Origin: Acidobacteriota bacterium
GTDB taxonomy: Bacteria; Acidobacteriota; Blastocatellia; Pyrinomonadales; Pyrinomonadaceae
Reading direction: 5' to 3'
Assembly: GCA_016713675.1 (NCBI GenBank)
Contig: JADJOS010000001.1
Location: 682,001-746,000 of the forward strand
DNA: 64,000 nucleotides
In this document: positions 10,132-19,200 of the stretch, in pieces
Numbering within the stretch: position 1 is the stretch's first letter
How the letters are laid out: every line of letters starts with the position of its first letter
Program-made: the position numbers and the translations under genes
Notes under the pieces: generated by a model
The model's database searches: none
What the model was told of the DNA's origin: nothing
What the model saw: the letters and a program-made list of their open reading frames with translations, nothing else

Positions 10132-10245
10132 GCGAAAATTGACAGAATTATGCAGAAAAATCAAAAAAATCGCATTCCCTAGTAAATATATAGCTAAATC
10201 GCCATAATATCGTCGCTTCAGATCGAGCACCTTTCGATGAATATA

Positions 10246-10302
10246 TTGACCACTTTGCAAACGTAACCACATTGGGTTTGACCAATTGCCATATTTCGAC
10301 CA
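10246..10302. promoter_or_regulatory. Cluster of TTGACCA half-sites upstream of the pectin promoter
   Basis: Three copies of a T(T/C)GACCA heptamer lie at 10246-10252, 10278-10284 and 10296-10302. The middle one pairs with an upstream ATTGG to give ATTGGGTTTGACCAAT (10271-10286), which resembles the promoter palindrome with one extra base in the spacer. They could be auxiliary operators allowing looping to the site at 10108-10124. The rest of the 10132-10359 intergenic region is AT-rich and shows no gene. Confidence 0.35.
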
Positions 10303-10359
10303 AATGACTACGGTATCTTTCGCCGGATTTAGTGGAGTTTCAGAGGGAGCATTCCGGTC

Positions 10360-11697
10360 TTAAAGCCGGCGGTTTTTGAGTATCATTTCGAACGAACCTG
10401 AACGCAGCTCATCCAGTGTAACGCTCGTACGGTCGATGGCCTCTTGTTCTGTTACCGCTCCACAGTTGATGGCACGCAGAAAATAGTTGAGTAGTCCCTG
10501 CCCTGTCGCCGCGTCGTCAAAGACATCGCCGACGAGCGTCGCCTGTGCGGCCTTTTCAACAAAATTCTTAAGCCGCTCAGCTGCGGTTTCGAGTCCTTCG
10601 AGAAAGAACGCGAAAACCGCCGTGTACCGCGGCGTGAGTTGGGCGGGATGCAGATCCCATCCCTGATAAAAACCGTTTGAGAGCGAATGCCGGCAGTTTT
10701 GGTAGTGCAGATTCCAAGCACCGTGAACGACGGAATAATTCTCGGCGATCTGCTCGGCAGATAGGTTTTCGCCGCGATTTGGCGCTACCGGCATGATATT
10801 CGTCACGCTGTCGGCAAGCCAGACACCCGTACCGGCAAATGCGACTTGCATCATATTCCGTGCAAAATCGCACGCAGGGTGACGAATGTCCTGATAGGCG
10901 GCGGTTATCGAACAGCTCGCCGTATAGTCAAATGCCCCGAAATGCGCCGCAATGCAGCGTCCCCGGGCGGCGCCAAGCAATTTGGGCATTATCAGGGTTC
11001 CGTCAGCTGCAACGATCGATTGGGTGGTCTCGATCATCATCTCCATCTTCAGCGTGCCGGCGGCGAGGCCCAACTTCGGTTCGATCTCATCAAATACGTC
11101 TATCAGTGCCCCGACTTGTTCGGTCGTCACGATCTTTGGCAATGTGATGACGAAATTGTCGGGGAGCTTTCCGCCCGACGTCTCGACCAGCGTTGTAAGA
11201 AAAAGGTCGAGCGTTCTCAGGCTCCGCGACAGTTGTTCGTCGGAAAACGGCTTGATTCGGATTCCAACAAACTGCGAGAGCGATCCGGCGGCCATACCGT
11301 TCGAGACTGCTTCCGCGCTGGCTATCGCGTGCCTGTCTTCCTCAACATCAGGCCTGATCCCGTATCCGTCTTCAAAGTCGATGCGAAAATCCTCGACGGC
11401 CTCGCGGGCGAGTTTCTCGCCAACCCGATCGTGGATCGCCGCAGCAAACCCCGGCGACAGGCTAAACACCTTTGCAAATGTCTCAACGTCGGGAGCATAT
11501 GTCTCGAACGAACGCATCGCCAAATGTCCCAAACGAACCGCCGTATCCGACCTGAACAAATGGGCACCGCCATAAACGGTATGCACCGGCTGCCGCCGGC
11601 CGGACTCGCCGGGGTATCGCTTGTCGAACGCCGCCATCGACGCTCTCAGAGGCTTGGTTATATGTTCTAATGATTCTGCGGAAATTGATGTACGCAT
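10360..11697 (-). CDS. DUF6986 malate synthase/citrate lyase-like enzyme
   Basis: This 445-residue protein belongs to the HpcH/HpaI aldolase-citrate lyase-malate synthase TIM-barrel superfamily, in the group I remember as DUF6986. Visible features are FRIDFEDGYGIR near residue 130 and KMEMMIETTQS near residue 245 (acidic metal-binding positions), then GRCIAAHFGAFDYTA. It lies 72 bases downstream of uraH and uraD on the same strand, suggesting it handles a C2/C3 product of urate breakdown, for instance glyoxylate condensation in the manner of malate synthase. That role is inferred from context; the reaction is not established by the sequence. ATG start with no closer alternative of similar quality. 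Confidence 0.7.
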   Translation of the reverse strand: MRTSISAESLEHITKPLRASMAAFDKRYPGESGRRQPVHTVYGGAHLFRSDTAVRLGHLAMRSFETYAPDVETFAKVFSLSPGFAAAIHDRVGEKLAREAVEDFRIDFEDGYGIRPDVEEDRHAIASAEAVSNGMAAGSLSQFVGIRIKPFSDEQLSRSLRTLDLFLTTLVETSGGKLPDNFVITLPKIVTTEQVGALIDVFDEIEPKLGLAAGTLKMEMMIETTQSIVAADGTLIMPKLLGAARGRCIAAHFGAFDYTASCSITAAYQDIRHPACDFARNMMQVAFAGTGVWLADSVTNIMPVAPNRGENLSAEQIAENYSVVHGAWNLHYQNCRHSLSNGFYQGWDLHPAQLTPRYTAVFAFFLEGLETAAERLKNFVEKAAQATLVGDVFDDAATGQGLLNYFLRAINCGAVTEQEAIDRTSVTLDELRSGSFEMILKNRRL

Positions 11698-11769
11698 AGA
11701 ACAAGTTCTCGGTTCAGTTTCGCGGCAACCGGGATTTCGAACCTAACTGTATGCAATTACCGGCTCGAA

Positions 11770-12114
11770 CTAACTGCCGCGGTAGGTCGAATAGCCAAAC
11801 GGACCGATCAAGAGCGGTACATGATAGTGTTGGGCAATATCGCGAACCGTAAAGGCGACAATTATCTGCGGGTGGAAACAAATAGTACCTTGTGCGGCAT
11901 AGTATGCTCCCGTCTCAAAAACGAGGCGGTAGTGTCCGGCCACAAGCAGCATGTTTGGCGGAACAAGATTTGTATGACGCCCTTCGGCATTCGTCAGCCC
12001 ATCGCCGATCTTTTGCCAACCAAGTGCCGGGTCCTTTTGCTCGAGCAGGATCATCACGTCCCTTGCGGGTTCGCCTGTCGAAATATCTAATATATGTGTG
12101 GTAATTCTGCTCAT
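11770..12114 (-). CDS. uraH: 5-hydroxyisourate hydrolase (transthyretin-like)
   Basis: This 114-residue protein hydrolyses 5-hydroxyisourate to 2-oxo-4-hydroxy-4-carboxy-5-ureidoimidazoline (OHCU), the second step of urate oxidation. It has the transthyretin-like N-terminus ITTHILDISTGEPARDV with the active-site His, HYHVPLLIGPFGYSTYRGS at the end, and the C-terminal Y-R-G-S tetrapeptide diagnostic of HIU hydrolases as opposed to true transthyretins. The length is normal. Its ATG overlaps the upstream uraD stop by four bases (12111-12114), so the two consecutive pathway enzymes are translationally coupled. No uricase gene is in the window. Confidence 0.95.
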   Translation of the reverse strand: MSRITTHILDISTGEPARDVMILLEQKDPALGWQKIGDGLTNAEGRHTNLVPPNMLLVAGHYRLVFETGAYYAAQGTICFHPQIIVAFTVRDIAQHYHVPLLIGPFGYSTYRGS

Positions 12115-12602
12115 CGCTCAAGTAATTTACCGAGCCGGTCTTCGGTGATCTTCCGTTGTTCTTCGGTCGCGATCATTAGTTCGGTCGCCGGCGAATTGCC
12201 AAGCCGAGAATGACATATCGCAAGTATTTCATCGGCACTTTTATCGGCAGTACGCAGAACGAACCGAAACCCGAACCTGGAAATGTACAAGCTCATGGCA
12301 TCCGCCAATTTCCTGCGAACTTCCGGCACTGTCACTACTCCCGCATCAATATCATCATCGGCAGCAATTGCCTCCAATAGATCCGCCGGTGACAGCGCCG
12401 CCCAGATCTCATCAGCTCGGACAAATAGATGGTCGAGCATCGGAAAAGGCCGTGATCGTGCCATCCGCGTGGCCCATTCGCTCGATCCGCAACATTCGCG
12501 AAACACGTATTCCGCCTCGTCCAAGGGCAGTTCGTTCAACCAGTTCAGCTTTTTGTAAATTTTAAGGCCGTGCAATTCAAATACCAGTCTATCCCAATTC
12601 AC
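12111..12602 (-). CDS. uraD: OHCU decarboxylase
   Basis: This 163-residue enzyme decarboxylates OHCU to S-allantoin, completing urate-to-allantoin conversion with UraH. The helical-bundle family is recognised from LNELPLDEAEYVFRECCGSS, where the catalytic region begins, WATRMARSRPFPMLDHLFVRA, and the C-terminal R..N.P..E pattern in CHSRLGNSPATELMIATEE. The start is GTG (12602). It faces malQ divergently across about 105 bases and leads a short leftward operon with uraH and the DUF6986 gene. Purine catabolism is the clear context; uricase and allantoinase must be elsewhere. Confidence 0.92.
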   Translation of the reverse strand: MNWDRLVFELHGLKIYKKLNWLNELPLDEAEYVFRECCGSSEWATRMARSRPFPMLDHLFVRADEIWAALSPADLLEAIAADDDIDAGVVTVPEVRRKLADAMSLYISRFGFRFVLRTADKSADEILAICHSRLGNSPATELMIATEEQRKITEDRLGKLLER

Positions 12603-12707
12603 ATAGTTGCGGTTCGGATCTTCAACGAAATCGGTCGCATTGTTCGCGGAGCACTTTCCGCCGCCAGCTCATTCACTCAATTTTATTTGTCTTAGCTGCC
12701 AAACACA

Positions 12708-14228
12708 ATGATAATGAACCAAACAATGAATTTTCCAAGAGCCAGCGGAATACTTTTGCATCCGACCTCGCTGCCCGGCAGCTTTGGCATCGGCGATCTC
12801 GGCGGCGAAGCGTACAAATTCGTCGATTTTCTGGTCGAAGCAGGACAAACCTATTGGCAAATACTGCCGCTTGCACCGGTCGGACAAGGCAATTCGCCTT
12901 ATTCGGCATATTCTGCATTTGCCGGAAATACATTGCTCATCGCGCTCGAATCGCTCGTCACTGACGGCCTCGTAACGGCGGCTGACATTGACAATTCCCC
13001 GAAATTTTCAGCTGTTAAAGTAGATTTCGCGAAGGTCGAAGAATGGAAACAAATAATCCTCTCAAAGGCGTTTGAGACATTCAGATCGACTTCCGGCTCG
13101 ACGCTTCACGATGAATTTGAATTCTTCGCTCGCGAAAATTTCTGGTGGCTCGACGATTATGCCGCTTTTCGGGCAATCAAAAGTTCGCACGAACATCAGG
13201 CATGGTTTCAATGGGCAATGCCGCTGAAAATGAGAGACGAAGGAGCAATATCGGTCGTCCGTTCACAACTCTCGCGTGAGATCGCTGCCGAAAAATTTTA
13301 CCAGTTCCTCTTCTTTCGCCAGTGGCTCGCACTAAAAAAATACGCAAATGAGAACGGCGTTCTCGTCATCGGCGACGCTCCGATCTTTGTCGCTCTCGAC
13401 TCGGCCGATGTCTGGTGCAATCAGAGCAAGTTCAAACTGAATGCCGACGGCTCGCCAAAATTCGTCGCCGGTGTGCCGCCCGATTATTTTTCAAAGACCG
13501 GCCAGCTCTGGGGAAATCCGATCTACGATTGGGATGCGATGCTCCGCGATAATTTTGGCTGGTGGACGGCCCGCATCGCGTTCACGCTAAAAACGGTCGA
13601 TGTCCTGCGGCTCGATCATTTCATCGGCTTTGCCCGCAACTGGGAAGTGCCGGGCGGAGACGAAACTGCCGAGAACGGTGCGTGGCGTGACGTTCCCGGA
13701 CGCGAGTTTTTTACTATCATCCGCCAGCGGCTCGGCGACTTGCCGCTCATTGCCGAAGACCTCGGCTCACTCACTCCCGAGGTCGAAAGCTTGCGTGATG
13801 CGTTCGGTTTGCCGGGCATGCACATCCTGCAATACGCCTTCGGCGGCGACGCCTACAACCGCGATCTGCCGCATAATTACGTAAAGAATTGCGTCGTCTA
13901 CACCGGCACTCATGACAACGACACAACCGCCGGCTGGTATAAGGCCGCCGATAAGAATGCCCGCAACCATTGCCGCAAATATCTGCAAACGCGAGGGCGT
14001 GAGATCCATTGGGATATGATCCGTGCTGCCTTTGGATCGGTCGCCGACACGGCGATCGTGCCGATGCAGGATGTTCTCGGCCTCGGCAGCGAACACCGCA
14101 TGAATCTGCCCGCGACCGCGTCAGGCAATTGGTCGTGGCGTATGCCGCCCGGTTCGATCCATGACGATCTCACCGATCGTTTAAAAGACCTTACTGTGCT
14201 TTTTGGACGAAATTTGCGTTCGGAATAA
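12708..14228 (+). CDS. malQ: 4-alpha-glucanotransferase (amylomaltase, GH77)
   Basis: This 506-residue cytoplasmic enzyme disproportionates malto-oligosaccharides in glycogen or maltodextrin metabolism. It shows the GH77 signature set: RASGILLHPTSLPG at the N-terminus, GQGNSPYSAYSAFAGN, GDAPIFVALDSADVW, VLRLDHFIGFARNWEVPGG (catalytic Asp nucleophile in RLDH), LIAEDLGSLTPEV (acid/base Glu in AEDLG) and YTGTHDNDTTAGWY. The length is typical of the short bacterial amylomaltases. ATGs at 12708, 12714 and 12726 are all possible, with no clear ribosome-binding site to choose between them. It stands alone, divergent from the urate genes and followed by the DNA-damage cassette. Confidence 0.95.
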   Translation: MIMNQTMNFPRASGILLHPTSLPGSFGIGDLGGEAYKFVDFLVEAGQTYWQILPLAPVGQGNSPYSAYSAFAGNTLLIALESLVTDGLVTAADIDNSPKFSAVKVDFAKVEEWKQIILSKAFETFRSTSGSTLHDEFEFFARENFWWLDDYAAFRAIKSSHEHQAWFQWAMPLKMRDEGAISVVRSQLSREIAAEKFYQFLFFRQWLALKKYANENGVLVIGDAPIFVALDSADVWCNQSKFKLNADGSPKFVAGVPPDYFSKTGQLWGNPIYDWDAMLRDNFGWWTARIAFTLKTVDVLRLDHFIGFARNWEVPGGDETAENGAWRDVPGREFFTIIRQRLGDLPLIAEDLGSLTPEVESLRDAFGLPGMHILQYAFGGDAYNRDLPHNYVKNCVVYTGTHDNDTTAGWYKAADKNARNHCRKYLQTRGREIHWDMIRAAFGSVADTAIVPMQDVLGLGSEHRMNLPATASGNWSWRMPPGSIHDDLTDRLKDLTVLFGRNLRSE

Positions 14229-14266
14229 GCGTCTCGAAGGCGTGAAACACGAGGGCCAAAAAATCT

Positions 14267-14296
14267 TTGACAGGCGTTTCATTTATGGAATAGAAT
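14267..14296 (+). promoter_or_regulatory. Promoter of the imuA-imuB-dnaE2 cassette
   Basis: A consensus -35 hexamer TTGACA (14267-14272) is followed after 18 bases by TAGAAT (14291-14296). It lies between the end of malQ and the first cassette gene, so the mutasome genes have their own promoter. The predicted start site would be about 14303, leaving a very short leader before the ATG at 14318. Confidence 0.65.
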
Positions 14297-14310
14297 TGCG
14301 TTATCGCAAT
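14295..14310. promoter_or_regulatory. Inverted repeat ATTGCG-N4-CGCAAT over the cassette promoter
   Basis: A perfect 6-4-6 inverted repeat overlaps the end of the -10 box and the predicted transcription start of the mutasome cassette. That is where a repressor such as LexA would act. The sequence is not the E. coli (CTGT-N8-ACAG) or Bacillus (GAAC-N4-GTTC) LexA box, so identification with LexA is only an inference from the damage-inducible gene content. Confidence 0.5.
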
Positions 14311-14317
14311 AATCCGT

Positions 14318-14968
14318 ATGAGGCATCTGAGTGTAGTAAAAAGTTTATCTCACCTCTCGCAGGAACAAAAACATTCCGAAGAGGTTTTGCTCGATGCCGT
14401 CGGGATCGCCCTGACGCGCGGCACTTTGACCGAATTTGTCGGCGACGCGAGCACCGGCCGGACCAGCCTCGTGCTCAATCTGCTTGCCAAATTGACGGCC
14501 GAGGGCGAGGTCTGCGCGGTGGTCGATTCGTCAAACAGTTTTGACCCTTGCTCGGCCGCTCTAGCCGGCGTCGAGCTCGAAAATATGCTCTGGGTCCGCT
14601 GCGAAGGCGACCTCGAACGGGCGTTCACAGCCGCCGATCTCTTGGTTCAGGCGAAAGGCTTCGGAGCGATCTGGCTCAATCTCGACGGGCTGTCGAAACA
14701 GAAATTGCGAATGGTGCCGCGGACCTACTGGTTCCGCTACCGCACGCGGATCAAGGAAACACCGACGCTCTTTATCGTCACCGCCGAAGATCCGGCCGCA
14801 GGTTCCGCCTCGCACCAGTCGTTCGAACTCGAACGCCGCGACACCGTCTGGTCGGGCCTCGGCCGGTACAAGCTTCTCCGCGAATTTCACCTCGATTTTC
14901 ACTCGCGTAAACATTTTTACGGCCAGCCGGGCTCGGCCCGGATCGCGTTCGATTACAGCGATGTCTAG
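14318..14968 (+). CDS. imuA: ImuA-like RecA-related protein of the mutasome cassette
   Basis: This 216-residue protein resembles the RecA-fold ImuA/SulA-like proteins that precede imuB and dnaE2 in many bacteria and assist mutagenic translesion synthesis. A degenerate Walker-A-like segment, GTLTEFVGDASTGRTSLV near residue 35, is followed by RecA-like strands (EVCAVVDSSNSFDP; GAIWLNLDGLSK in the Walker B position). The catalytic Lys of a true P-loop is replaced by Arg (TGRTS), so ATP hydrolysis is doubtful. The first ATG is used, although it lacks a clear ribosome-binding site. Its end overlaps the imuB start by eight bases. The assignment relies on both the fold-like pattern and the gene order. 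Confidence 0.78.
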   Translation: MRHLSVVKSLSHLSQEQKHSEEVLLDAVGIALTRGTLTEFVGDASTGRTSLVLNLLAKLTAEGEVCAVVDSSNSFDPCSAALAGVELENMLWVRCEGDLERAFTAADLLVQAKGFGAIWLNLDGLSKQKLRMVPRTYWFRYRTRIKETPTLFIVTAEDPAAGSASHQSFELERRDTVWSGLGRYKLLREFHLDFHSRKHFYGQPGSARIAFDYSDV

Positions 14969-16223
14969 AGCATATGCATGCATCATTTCACAAAATGCGA
15001 GTGAGGACGCCGATGTGCTGTTGGCCGTCGCCTACGGTTTTGCCTATCGCGTCGAACGGCTCGATGACGGCGTGCTGTTTGACGTCAGCGGATTAGAAAA
15101 ACTCATCGGCGACGAGAGAAAGATCGCTCAGAAAATAGTGAAAGAGCTCGAAAACAACGATATCAACGGAAATGTCGCCGTCGCCGGGACGGTCGAGACG
15201 GCGCTCCTGCTCGCACGCGAGAACCGCGGCCTCAGCCGCACTGCCGCGTCGCCGGACGCATTTCGCCAATTGCCCTTGCGCAATCTCGCCATCGACCGTG
15301 ACACTGTCGGCGTTTTTGAGGCTCTCGGCATCACCCGCATCGAGGACCTCGACCAAATTCCGGCGGACGAACTCACCGCACGCTACGGCCATGATTTTCG
15401 CGAGGTGATCGACGTCATCGCCCAACAGGACAAACGCGACGTCGTCCCCAACGTCGCCGAAACAAGCGTTAAATGGAAGTACGAACTCGACTTTCCGGTC
15501 GATGATTTTGAGCAGCTCATCTTTATCGTCAACCGCGGCCTCGAGGAAATGCTCGCTGCGGTCGGTAAGAACGGCTGGAGCACCGAGCAGATCGATATCA
15601 CGTTCAAGCTCGACAAAAAAGTCGCAAAATCCTACGAGATAAAAACGTCGTTCCCGACGCTCGACCGGACATTCTGGCTCAAGCTGATCAACCTTCGCAT
15701 CTCGGTCGATCCGCCCGAGGCAGGAATTACCGCGATCGGCGTCACTGCCCATTTTACGCGTCCGCGTCCCGCCCAGAGCGGGCTTTATGCCGCGTCCAAG
15801 CCGCAGCCCGAGAGCCTTTTGCTGACCGTCGGCAAGATCAAAAAGCTCGTCGGCGAAGAGAACGTCGGTGTGCCCGTTCTGCTCGAAAACCGCGTCGAAC
15901 GCCCTTTCGCCCTCGACGCCGGTTCGCTGCCTCTGGGAAAAGAGCACGTTCGCACCGAACCAAAAGCTCCGGTCATCGCGTTCCAGTATTACGAGCCGCC
16001 CGTCGCAGCCGAGGTCCTTGTGCGAAATAAACAGCTCATCTACCTGCGGACACGCTATTTTGCCGGCCGCGTCGCGGCATGCAGCGGCGTCTGGCGACTC
16101 AATTCGCGTTGGTGGGAACGTGCCTGGGACATCCAGGAATGGCACGTCGAGATCGAAGAAGGCGGCGTCTACCGCCTGCGAAAAACGGGCAACGAATGGC
16201 TGGTAATTGGTGAATTTGATTGA
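14961..16223 (+). CDS. imuB: ImuB, inactive Y-family polymerase-like protein
   Basis: This 420-residue protein is a Y-family DNA polymerase homologue of the ImuB type, which lacks polymerase activity and acts as the hub joining ImuA, DnaE2 and the beta clamp. The N-terminus (RAYACIISQNASEDADVLLA) aligns with the palm of UmuC/DinB but has no Asp in the usual first metal-binding strand; the later VLFDVSGLEKLIG segment and the helix-hairpin-helix-like ALGITRIEDLDQIPADEL are clear. It is shorter than many ImuBs (about 480-520 aa). It overlaps imuA and is followed by dnaE2, and this order is itself strong evidence. The TGA at 16221-16223 is 61 bases before the dnaE2 ATG. Confidence 0.85.
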   Translation: MSRAYACIISQNASEDADVLLAVAYGFAYRVERLDDGVLFDVSGLEKLIGDERKIAQKIVKELENNDINGNVAVAGTVETALLLARENRGLSRTAASPDAFRQLPLRNLAIDRDTVGVFEALGITRIEDLDQIPADELTARYGHDFREVIDVIAQQDKRDVVPNVAETSVKWKYELDFPVDDFEQLIFIVNRGLEEMLAAVGKNGWSTEQIDITFKLDKKVAKSYEIKTSFPTLDRTFWLKLINLRISVDPPEAGITAIGVTAHFTRPRPAQSGLYAASKPQPESLLLTVGKIKKLVGEENVGVPVLLENRVERPFALDAGSLPLGKEHVRTEPKAPVIAFQYYEPPVAAEVLVRNKQLIYLRTRYFAGRVAACSGVWRLNSRWWERAWDIQEWHVEIEEGGVYRLRKTGNEWLVIGEFD

Positions 16224-16229
16224 TTCCGT

Positions 16230-16278
16230 GGGAACGCACGCCGCCAGCCTGCGATCTGAGGGCGGCAGGCTGCGTCCC
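16230..16278. repeat. REP-like imperfect palindrome between imuB and dnaE2
   Basis: An outer stem GGGAACGCA (16230-16238) pairs with TGCGTCCC (16271-16278) around a GC-rich core containing CCGCCAGCCTGC and GGCGGCAGGCTG. The element fills almost all the space between the imuB stop and the dnaE2 ATG. It has the look of a dispersed REP-type palindrome. The same GCAGGCTG word recurs in the insertion inside dnaE2 at 18752. No other complete copy was noticed in the window. Confidence 0.55.
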
Positions 16279-16284
16279 GGCTTT

Positions 16285-19200
16285 ATGTTTTACGAACTCC
16301 ACACACGCTCCGCGTTCAGTTTTTTGTCTTCCGGCTCGCTGCCCGAGGATATCGCGGTGCTCGCCGGTGAGCTTGATATGCCCGCGATCGGGATGATGGA
16401 CCGCGACACGGTCTCGGGTGCGGTTCGGTTTCATCTCGAGGCAAAGGAACAGGGCGTGCGGGCGATGATCGGATCCGAGATCACAATGGACGACGGAACA
16501 CTTTTGCCGCTGATGCCGATCGATCTTCGCGGCTATCAAAATATGTCGCGCCTCATCACGACCGTCAAATTGCGGCATAAGAAGGGCGAGCATTTCGCGA
16601 CCCGAAAGGATATCGAGGAACACGCTGCCGGATTGCTCTGCTTCACCGGCGGAGCCGACGGCTTTATCCACCGCAGCATAAAGAACCGCCGCGGCCAGGA
16701 GGACCTCGCCTGGCTCAAATACGTCTTCGGCGACCGTCTATACGTCGAGCTCCAACGCCATCATCTGCCGCACGAAGAGGACATCAACCAGTCGCTCCTC
16801 GGGCTCGCGCACAAGTTCCGCATTCCCTATTTCGCCAGCAACGGCCCGTACTACGCGCACAAGCGTGACCGCGAACTGTTCGATGTTTTCACCTGCATAA
16901 AAAATCACTGCACCATCGAAAATGCCGGCCGCCTGATCTCTGAAAACAGCGAACGCTATCTCAAACCGGCGGCACAGATGCTCTACCAGTTCGACGACTA
17001 CCAACAGGCCGTCGCGACGACCGCTGAGATCGCCTCACGCGTAAAGTTCTCGATGGACGAACTCGGCTACACCTTCCCCGATTATCCCGTGCCGCCGGGC
17101 GAGACGATGGACTCCTTCCTCAGAAAGCAGGCCGAAAAAGGTGCCGTTTGGCGCTACTGGTCGCTGACGCCGAAGGTACGTCAAAAGCTCGACTATGAGC
17201 TGAACATGATCGCCAAGCTCAAGCTCGCCGGTTATTTTCTGCTTGTCTGGGACATCTCGCAGTTTTGCCGCGCAAACAACATTCTCTCGCAGGGACGCGG
17301 CTCGGCGGCAAATTCGGTCGTCTGCTACGCTCTCGGCATCACGGCCGTCGATCCGATCGAGGCCGATCTGTTGTTCGAACGCTTTCTCTCCGAAGAGCGG
17401 ACCGAATATCCCGACATCGACATCGATCTGCCGTCGGGCGACGACCGCGACAAGGTCATCCAGCACGTTTATCAAAAAATACGGCGAACGCGGGGCCGGC
17501 ATGACGGCAAATGTCATCAGCTATCGCGGACGCTCGGCCGCCCGCGAGGTCGGCAAGGTCTTCGGCTTTGACGAGGAATGCCTCGGACGCCTCGCCAAGA
17601 TCATTCCGCACTACGGCACGCACACTCGGGCCGAGATGATGGCGCGATTCATTGAGGCCGGCTTCGACCCGAAAGAAAACTACCGCATCGCCAAATATAT
17701 GGAGATGTACGCCCGCGTGCTCGATTATCCGCGGCATCTCGGCCAACATTCCGGCGGCATGGTGATCTCTTTGGGGCGCCTCGACGGAGTCGTGCCGCTC
17801 GAGCCCGCGTCGATGGAAAACCGCAACATCATCCAATGGGACAAGGACGACTGCGAACGCCTCGGCATCGTCAAGGTCGATCTCCTGGGCCTCGGAATGA
17901 TGGCCGTCATCCGCGACACGCTCACGCTCATCGAAGAGCACCGCGGCGAAAAGGTCGATCTCGGCAAGATATCGAAAAAAGATCCGCTCGTTTACAAAAC
18001 GCTGCAGGAGGCCGACACGATCGGGATGTTTCAGGTCGAAAGCCGTGCCCAGATCAACTTTTTGCCCAAATCGCGGCCGGAGACGTTTTACGACATCGTC
18101 GTCCAGGTCGCCATCATCCGCCCGGGCCCGATCGTCGGCAAGATGCTCAGCGGCTACATCGCCCGCCGCATGGGCAAAGAAGAGGTCGATTACATGCACC
18201 CGTCGTTCGAGCCGATTTTAAAGCGCACGCTCGGCGTTCCGCTGTTTCAAGAGCAGCTGCTGCGAATGGCGATGACGATCGCCGGATTTACGGGCGGCGA
18301 GGCCGAGGAACTGCGGCGGGCGCTCGGCTTCAAACGTGCCGACAAACGCCTCGCCAAGATCGAAACGCGTCTACGCTCCGGCATGGCGGATAAAAACATC
18401 ACTCAACAGACGCAGGACAAGATCGTCAAGAGCATCCTCGCCTTTGCCAACTACGGCTTTCCCGAATCGCACGCCGCGAGCTTTGCCCTGCTGACCTACG
18501 CGTCCGCCTATCTAAAGGTGCATTACCTCGCGGAATTTACGACCGCGATGCTCAACAATTATCCGCTCGGCTTCTATTCGCCCACGACGCTTATCAAGGA
18601 CGCCCAGCGGCACGGCCTGCATTTCAACGCGATCAATATCAACGCCTCGCAAAGACTCTTCACCATCGAGGACGGCAAGGTGCGCATCGGCCTAAAATAC
18701 GTCAAAGGCCTCCGCAAGGATGTCGCCGACGAGATCGTCGCCCGCCGGACCGCAGGCTGCCAGCTTGCCATCGTCCCCGCCGATCCTGTCAGAACCGGGA
18801 GCGGTAGCGACTGGGTTCCTGCGATCGTGCCGTACACGTCCGTCGAAGATCTCGTCCGCCGCGTCCCCACAATAAACAAAAAGGAAATAAGAGCTCTCAG
18901 CCTCTCCGGCGCTCTCAATTTCGATTCGACCGTCCATCGCCGTCAGGCACTTTGGGAATCGGAACTCGCCATCCAGCCCGCGGGCGAGCTTTTCGCTGGT
19001 TTGGAGGAAAAGCAGCCCGTCCCGCCATTCATCAACCAGATGAGCAAATGGCAGCTGATGGAGACCGATCTGATGACGACCGGCATCACCATCGGCAAGC
19101 ACCCAATGGGGTTCCTTCGTGAAGAACTGACCAAACACGGCGTTATCGCGGCCTATCAGACCACGCATCTCAAAAAGCGGGACGTCGTCACCGTCGCCGG

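Noticed and set aside
15093..16145. Long open frame (350 aa) antisense to imuB
   Set aside because: It mirrors codon bias of imuB on the other strand, has no recognisable domain and would overlap a well-supported gene completely. The same applies to the antisense frames over sdhA (21599-22645) and dnaE2 (17456-18199).
17461..17490. Programmed ribosomal frameshift in dnaE2
   Set aside because: The change needed is +1 at CAA-AAA-ATA, without a slippery heptamer for -1 or a stop/RF2-type +1 site, and dnaE2 is not known to use frameshifting. An indel or error at A6 is simpler.
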